The notes beneath the pieces are model-generated. The model saw only the letters and a list, made by a program, of their open reading frames with translations, was not told the origin of the DNA and did no database searches. Shown piece after piece: positions 60,142 to 64,000 of a DNA stretch of 64,000 bases. The position numbers were made by a program, and so were the translations under genes. Positions within the stretch are counted from its first letter, which is position 1, and each line of letters opens with the position of its first letter. The stretch spans positions 205,585 to 269,584 of the forward strand of contig NZ_KQ948743.1 in the NCBI RefSeq assembly GCF_001514195.1. The letters are read 5' to 3'. The DNA is from Streptomyces griseorubiginosus (GTDB lineage Bacteria > Actinomycetota > Actinomycetes > Streptomycetales > Streptomycetaceae).

Positions 60142-60998
60142 CCGCTCTCACCGCACCCCCGGAAACACCCGCCCGAGCGGCCCTCGGCCCGGCCCGTCTC
60201 CGAGTCGCCCTCCGGGTCCTGCCGGCCCTGCTGCTCACCGCCCTCGCCCTGGCCGGACCCTGGCTCGCCCCGCACGCCATCGACGCCCCCGTCGTCGCGC
60301 CGTACGCGGAAGCCGGCGGTGAAGCCCCGCTCGGCGGCGACCAGTTGGGGCGGGACGTGCTCAGCCGTGTCCTCGCCGGAGGACGCGAGCTCGTCGTCAC
60401 CTCGCTCCTGGTCGCCGTGCTGGTCACCGCGATCGCCGCCGTGCTCGGCGCGGTCAGCGCGCTGCGCCCGGCCCTCGGACGGATCGTCGAACGCACAGCC
60501 GACGTGCTGATGCTGCTGCCCGCCGTGCTCGGCATCCTGCTGGTCACCCTCTCCTGGCCGGACGGCGGACGACTCGCCGTCGTCACCGCGTCGGTCGTCC
60601 TGGGCGTCCCGTACGCGGTGCGCCTGGTCGCCGGGGCCGCCGCGCCCGTGGCCGCCTCCGGGTACGTGGAGGCGGCGGCAGTCGGCGGCGAACGGCTCGG
60701 GCACCTGGTGGTGCGGGAGGTGCTGCCCAACCTGCGGGCCACCCTGCTGGCCCTGTTCGGGCTGCGCTTCGTGGCCGCCGTGTACCTCGTCGCCACCGCC
60801 GGGTTCCTCCAGGTCGGGCCTCAACCACCGGCCGCCGACTGGGCGTTGATGATCCGGGAGAACTCCGCCGGCATCGTCCTCAACCCCTGGTCCGTCCTCG
60901 CCCCCAGCGTCGCCATCGGCCTGCTCGCCCTGAGCGTCAATCTGGCGGCCGCCGCGCTCGTCCCCCCGTCCGGCCGGAAGGCGGTCACCGCACTGTGA
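60138..60998 (+). CDS. ABC transporter permease (DppC/NikC type)
   Basis: A 286-residue inner-membrane permease. The family landmark GGDQLGRDVLSRVLAGGREL follows the first helix, and the coupling loop is ERLGHLVVREVLPNLRATLL. ATG 60138 overlaps the preceding stop (ATGA), and its own stop overlaps the ATPase start (GTGA), showing a tightly coupled transport operon. Confidence 0.92.
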   Translation: MTALTAPPETPARAALGPARLRVALRVLPALLLTALALAGPWLAPHAIDAPVVAPYAEAGGEAPLGGDQLGRDVLSRVLAGGRELVVTSLLVAVLVTAIAAVLGAVSALRPALGRIVERTADVLMLLPAVLGILLVTLSWPDGGRLAVVTASVVLGVPYAVRLVAGAAAPVAASGYVEAAAVGGERLGHLVVREVLPNLRATLLALFGLRFVAAVYLVATAGFLQVGPQPPAADWALMIRENSAGIVLNPWSVLAPSVAIGLLALSVNLAAAALVPPSGRKAVTAL

Positions 60999-62530
60999 AC
61001 CACATGCCCCACTGGTACTCCGAGGGCCGGACGGCGGACGGGGAGAGCACGGTCCGGGTCACCGGCCTGACCGTGACCGCACCGAACGGCCGACTCCTGC
61101 TGGACCGCGCCGGCCTCGAACTGGCCCCGGGACGCATCACCGCGGTCGTCGGCCCCTCCGGCTGCGGGAAGACCACCCTGCTGCGAGCCGTCGCGGGTGC
61201 CCTGCCGCCGGGCACCGAACGCACCGCGGGCAGCGTCACCGTCCTCGGCCAGGACCCGCTCGACCTCCCCGCACCGGCCCTGCGCACCCTGCGCCGCCAC
61301 CGCCTCGCCTACGTCGGCCAGGACCCCGGCTCCGCCCTCAACCCGCGCATGAAGGTGCGGCGCCTGCTCGCCGAAGTCGCCGTGGACAAAAGTCCCGAGG
61401 CGATCCGGGCCCAGCTCGCCGAAGTCCGCCTGCCGGTCGACGACGGGTTGCCGGACCGCAGGATCGGTGGCCTCTCCGGCGGCCAGCAGCGCCGGGTCGC
61501 GCTCGCCCGCGCCCTGGCCCGCCGCCCCGCGGTCCTCCTCCTCGACGAACCCACGGCCGGACTCGACCCGGCCCTGCGCGACGAGATCGCCGCCCTCCTG
61601 CGCCACCTCGCGGAGAACCACCGGATAGCCATCGGCCTGTCGTGCCACGACCCGGAACTGGTGACCAGGCTCGCCGACGACGTCGTGGACCTGACCGGCC
61701 CGCGCCCCACGGACCGTCGGTCCCGCCCCGCACCCGCCCCGCGCGAGCAGGCACCCCACGACGAGCCGCCGGCCCTCGTCGCCTCGGGTCTGCACGCCGC
61801 GCATCTGCACCGCGGCCGCCGCGTCCCCGTGCTGCACGGCATCGATCTCTCTCTGGCCGCCGGAAACAGCCTCGGCGTCGTCGGCGCCTCCGGTTCCGGC
61901 AAGACGACCCTGCTGCGCACCCTCGTCGGCCTGCACCGCGCCACCGCGGGCACCGTCAGCCTGGACGGCACCCGCCTCGCGCCCTCGGCGCACGGCCGCT
62001 CCCGCGACCAGCGCCGCCGCCTCCAACTCGTGCCGCAGGACCCGTTGGGCACCCTGAACCCCAGCCGGCCCGTCGGAGCCGCTCTGCGCCGACCGCTCCT
62101 GCTGCACCGCCGGGCCGCCCGCGCCGAGGTCGCCGACCGCGTGCTGGAACTCCTGGACCAGGTCGGCCTGCCCGCCGCCTTCGCCGACCGCTACCCCCAC
62201 GAACTGTCCGGCGGTCAGCGTCAACGCGTGGCGATCGCAAGGGCGTTGGCGGCCGACCCCGATGTGCTGTTCTGCGACGAGGTCACCTCGGCACTCGATG
62301 CGGACACCACCGTCGCCGTCATGGACCTGCTCACGGACCTGCGTGACCGGCGTGGCCTGTCCCTGGTCCTGGTCAGCCACGACCTGCGCCTGGTCGCCGA
62401 CCGGACGGACACCCTCGCCGTGCTGTCCGAGGGCCGGGTCGTGGAGTCAGGCCCCACGACCCGGTTGTTCACCTCGCCGTCCCACCCCGTGACCACGGCA
62501 CTGGCCACGGGGACACTGCTCGGCGGTTGA
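60995..62530 (+). CDS. Tandem ABC ATPase (fused DppD-DppF type)
   Basis: A 511-residue protein with two complete nucleotide-binding domains. The first has GPSGCGKTTLLRAV, LSGGQQRRVALARA and LLLDEPTAGLD; the second has GASGSGKTTLLRTL, LSGGQRQRVAIARA and VLFCDEVTSALD. In most Opp/Dpp systems these are separate DppD and DppF proteins, so this is a fusion. The start is GTG 60995 in a GTGA overlap; an ATG three codons later is an alternative. It energises the importer encoded just upstream. Confidence 0.93.
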   Translation: MNHMPHWYSEGRTADGESTVRVTGLTVTAPNGRLLLDRAGLELAPGRITAVVGPSGCGKTTLLRAVAGALPPGTERTAGSVTVLGQDPLDLPAPALRTLRRHRLAYVGQDPGSALNPRMKVRRLLAEVAVDKSPEAIRAQLAEVRLPVDDGLPDRRIGGLSGGQQRRVALARALARRPAVLLLDEPTAGLDPALRDEIAALLRHLAENHRIAIGLSCHDPELVTRLADDVVDLTGPRPTDRRSRPAPAPREQAPHDEPPALVASGLHAAHLHRGRRVPVLHGIDLSLAAGNSLGVVGASGSGKTTLLRTLVGLHRATAGTVSLDGTRLAPSAHGRSRDQRRRLQLVPQDPLGTLNPSRPVGAALRRPLLLHRRAARAEVADRVLELLDQVGLPAAFADRYPHELSGGQRQRVAIARALAADPDVLFCDEVTSALDADTTVAVMDLLTDLRDRRGLSLVLVSHDLRLVADRTDTLAVLSEGRVVESGPTTRLFTSPSHPVTTALATGTLLGG

Positions 62531-62599
62531 CGTGACGGGCGACCGGCGTGCAGATCCCGAGCAGGACGCACCCGGTCGGCCCAAGTCGATGCGGGTGCG

Positions 62600-63331
62600 C
62601 TACTCGGGACGCGATCCCACGGAACGTCCGCGGAGGACCGCGAACACCGCCGCCCCCAGCCCCAGCACGCCTACGACCAGTCCGGCGACGCCGATCCCCC
62701 GGGCCGTCGAGTCGCTGCTCGACGCGGACGGGGTCCCGCTGACCGCATTCTTCGCGGTGACCGGGACGGAATCGGCCGGGTCGGCGTCCTTGGCGGTGAG
62801 CTTCAGGACCGGCGCCGGGTTCTCCGGCTCGTCGTCGCCGGCGGTGGCCTGCTCGATCCAGCGCACGGTCTTGCCGTCGGAGTAGGTCTGCAAGGTCTTG
62901 AAGGCGAGTTGCCCGGTGTCGTCGGGCAGCTGCCCGAACGCGACGTCGAAGTCCTCGAACTGCCCGGCCCCGATGCGGCCGCCGGTCCAGGTGATCTCGG
63001 AGACGGCGTCGGTGATGGTGCCGTCGTCGGTCTTGACCGGCGTCTTGAGCTTGGTGGTCGTCACCTTGGCGCTCCAGCCGTCCCGCGGGGAGACGAGCAC
63101 GCCGAGGACGGGATGGTCGGTGGGCAGGTAGACCTGCACCTTCGTGGTGCTCGCGGTGTCCTCCTCGTTGGGCACACGGAAGGTCAGGACACCGTCGGTG
63201 GCGCCCTTGGCGTAGCTCTCGGGGTGGACCGTGACATGCGCGGAGGCGACGCCGGCGGCGGCCAGGACGCCTACAGCGGCGAGGGTGGTTGCGGCGCCCG
63301 CGCGGCGCAGAGTGGTGCGTGCGGTGGACAT
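62600..63331 (-). CDS. YcnI family (DUF1775) copper-binding membrane-anchored protein
   Basis: A 243-residue exported protein. The signal peptide ends at VASAHVTV, so the mature N-terminal His can form the copper-binding histidine brace known for YcnI. ESYAKGATDGVLTFRVPNEE and the conserved Trp in EITWTGGRIGAGQFEDF also fit. A disordered Ser-rich spacer and a C-terminal helix (GVAGLVVGVLGLGAAVFAVL) anchor it to the membrane. It is convergent with the importer operon, and a codirectional His/Met-rich membrane protein lies upstream. Confidence 0.92.
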   Translation of the reverse strand: MSTARTTLRRAGAATTLAAVGVLAAAGVASAHVTVHPESYAKGATDGVLTFRVPNEEDTASTTKVQVYLPTDHPVLGVLVSPRDGWSAKVTTTKLKTPVKTDDGTITDAVSEITWTGGRIGAGQFEDFDVAFGQLPDDTGQLAFKTLQTYSDGKTVRWIEQATAGDDEPENPAPVLKLTAKDADPADSVPVTAKNAVSGTPSASSSDSTARGIGVAGLVVGVLGLGAAVFAVLRGRSVGSRPE

Positions 63332-63371
63332 GGCTGAGTGGATCTCCGTACGTGCTGCAAGGGATGTCGGG

Positions 63372-63995
63372 TCAGAGGGCGTACGACATCCCCGTCGGCG
63401 GTCCCCGCCGGTGCACGGCGTGACGCAGCCGTACGGGCCGCGGCGACCATGCCTCCCCGACCGCGGGGCGTACGATCCCGGGCGGGGTCGGCCTGCCCCG
63501 CCCGTCCCTCACCAAAGACCACCAGGCGACGAGCCCGGGCACGCAGGCCACCGCCCGCCGCAGCAGGGACCACACCGCGGCCTCACCGCGTCTGAGCCAC
63601 CAGGTCAGTACGACGGCCGCGGCGAGGTGGGCGGCGGTGGCGTGCGGGGTGAGCGCGTGCGCGGCGAGTGCGTGCCCGGTGAGCGTGTGCGGTGGGGCCA
63701 TCCGCATGCCGGCGTGCGTGGAAGCCGTGCGCATCCCGGAGTGCGCGGCGGTCGCGGCATTCGGCCGCAGGGCGTCGAAGGCGAGATGCAAGCCTCCCTG
63801 GGCCGCCACCGTGGCGCCGCCGATGCCGAGGAACGACCGCTCCCGCCCAGCCAGCGCGCAGCCCGCGACGAACACGGGAACGCTTGCGGCGACCTGGCTC
63901 CACACCGGTGGGGCCATCCCCGTGGCCAGGGCGTGCCCGCCGGCCGCCAACAGCACGCAGAGCACGGCGAACACGGCCGCGCGGAGACTCCGCAC
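63372..63995 (-). CDS. His/Met-rich multi-pass membrane protein, possibly 5'-incomplete
   Basis: A 207-residue hydrophobic protein with helices near the start (AVFAVLCVLLAAGGHALA, SVPVFVAGCALAG) and later (HLAAAVVLTWWLRR). Between them is a stretch unusually rich in His and Met (HSGMRTASTHAGMRM, then PPHTLTGHALAAHALTPH), which may bind copper. GTG 63995 is taken as start, but the frame stays open to the window edge, so the true start may be outside. Its stop lies 40 bases before the YcnI start, suggesting a shared copper-linked operon. Family not recognised. Confidence 0.72.
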   Translation of the reverse strand: MRSLRAAVFAVLCVLLAAGGHALATGMAPPVWSQVAASVPVFVAGCALAGRERSFLGIGGATVAAQGGLHLAFDALRPNAATAAHSGMRTASTHAGMRMAPPHTLTGHALAAHALTPHATAAHLAAAVVLTWWLRRGEAAVWSLLRRAVACVPGLVAWWSLVRDGRGRPTPPGIVRPAVGEAWSPRPVRLRHAVHRRGPPTGMSYAL

Positions 63996-64000
63996 GCCGG

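Noticed and set aside
57599..62530. Ordinary di/oligopeptide importer
   Set aside because: Not excluded by sequence, but the iron box 38 bases upstream and the divergent metallophore genes make a metal-complex substrate more likely.
1..64000. tRNA or rRNA genes
   Set aside because: No cloverleaf with a GGTTCGAATC-like T-loop or rRNA-like stretch was noticed on reading; a tRNAscan run would settle it.

Overview
The window looks like part of a Streptomyces (or close actinomycete) chromosome. The DNA is very G+C-rich, GTG starts are frequent, operons run through 4-base ATGA/GTGA overlaps, there are Tat and lipoprotein export signals, and several families are typical of streptomycetes (SpoIIE/PP2C phosphatases, DUF4232, DUF2690, DUF5937, YcnI). 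This is inferred from the sequence only; no database search was run.

Layout. 1-6.4 kb: a sugar ABC importer (ATPase, permease, Tat lipoprotein) with a Gfo/Idh/MocA oxidoreductase and a ROK repressor, separated by a cluster of degenerate short repeats. 6.5-11.3 kb: small accessory genes (two RibD/DHFR-fold proteins, a P-loop protein, an SNase-like protein) and decayed DNA, including an MFS remnant and a broken DpdA/TGT-like gene of a type found in actinophages and plasmids.

11.3-27 kb, the metabolic centrepiece: a minus-strand, mostly overlapping gene array that encodes nearly all of tryptophan catabolism to pyruvate and acetyl-CoA. It holds an indoleamine 2,3-dioxygenase, kynurenine formamidase, kynureninase, an amino-acid permease, and then the 3-hydroxyanthranilate meta-cleavage route (3-HAO, ACMS decarboxylase, aminomuconate-semialdehyde dehydrogenase, aminomuconate deaminase, oxalocrotonate decarboxylase, oxopentenoate hydratase, hydroxyoxovalerate aldolase, acylating acetaldehyde dehydrogenase). 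A PucR regulator lies at one end and a DUF5937/ArsR-type regulator at the other. Kynurenine 3-monooxygenase is missing from the window.

27.5-30.7 kb: a three-gene translationally coupled module, PAS-GAF-PP2C phosphatase, a free-standing B12-binding protein with all the CarH photoreceptor signature residues, and a STAS anti-sigma antagonist. This suggests a light- or cobalamin-gated partner switch. 30.8-51.3 kb: mixed genes (Usp, hydrolases, TAP-type peptidase, class C serine hydrolase, DUF4232 lipoprotein, another GAF-PP2C, a barstar-domain protein, an orphan Tat substrate-binding protein, a two-component system, a DUF485/solute:sodium symporter pair, a pair of membrane-tethered XRE proteins, and a secreted four-repeat peptidoglycan-binding CHAP-type protein).

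51.4-62.5 kb: a divergent, apparently iron-regulated metallophore locus. Two 19-bp iron boxes (each 16/19 to the IdeR/DmdR consensus as I recall it) lie between a biosynthetic operon (clavaminate-synthase-like oxygenase, SbnB-like dehydrogenase, fold-III PLP decarboxylase, SbnA-like synthase, MATE exporter) and an Opp/Dpp-type importer operon (lipoprotein, two permeases, tandem ATPase). No NRPS or IucA/IucC synthetase is present, so the product may be a small aminopolycarboxylate built on diaminopropionate or ethylenediamine chemistry. 62.6-64 kb: a YcnI copper protein and a His/Met-rich membrane protein that reaches the window edge.
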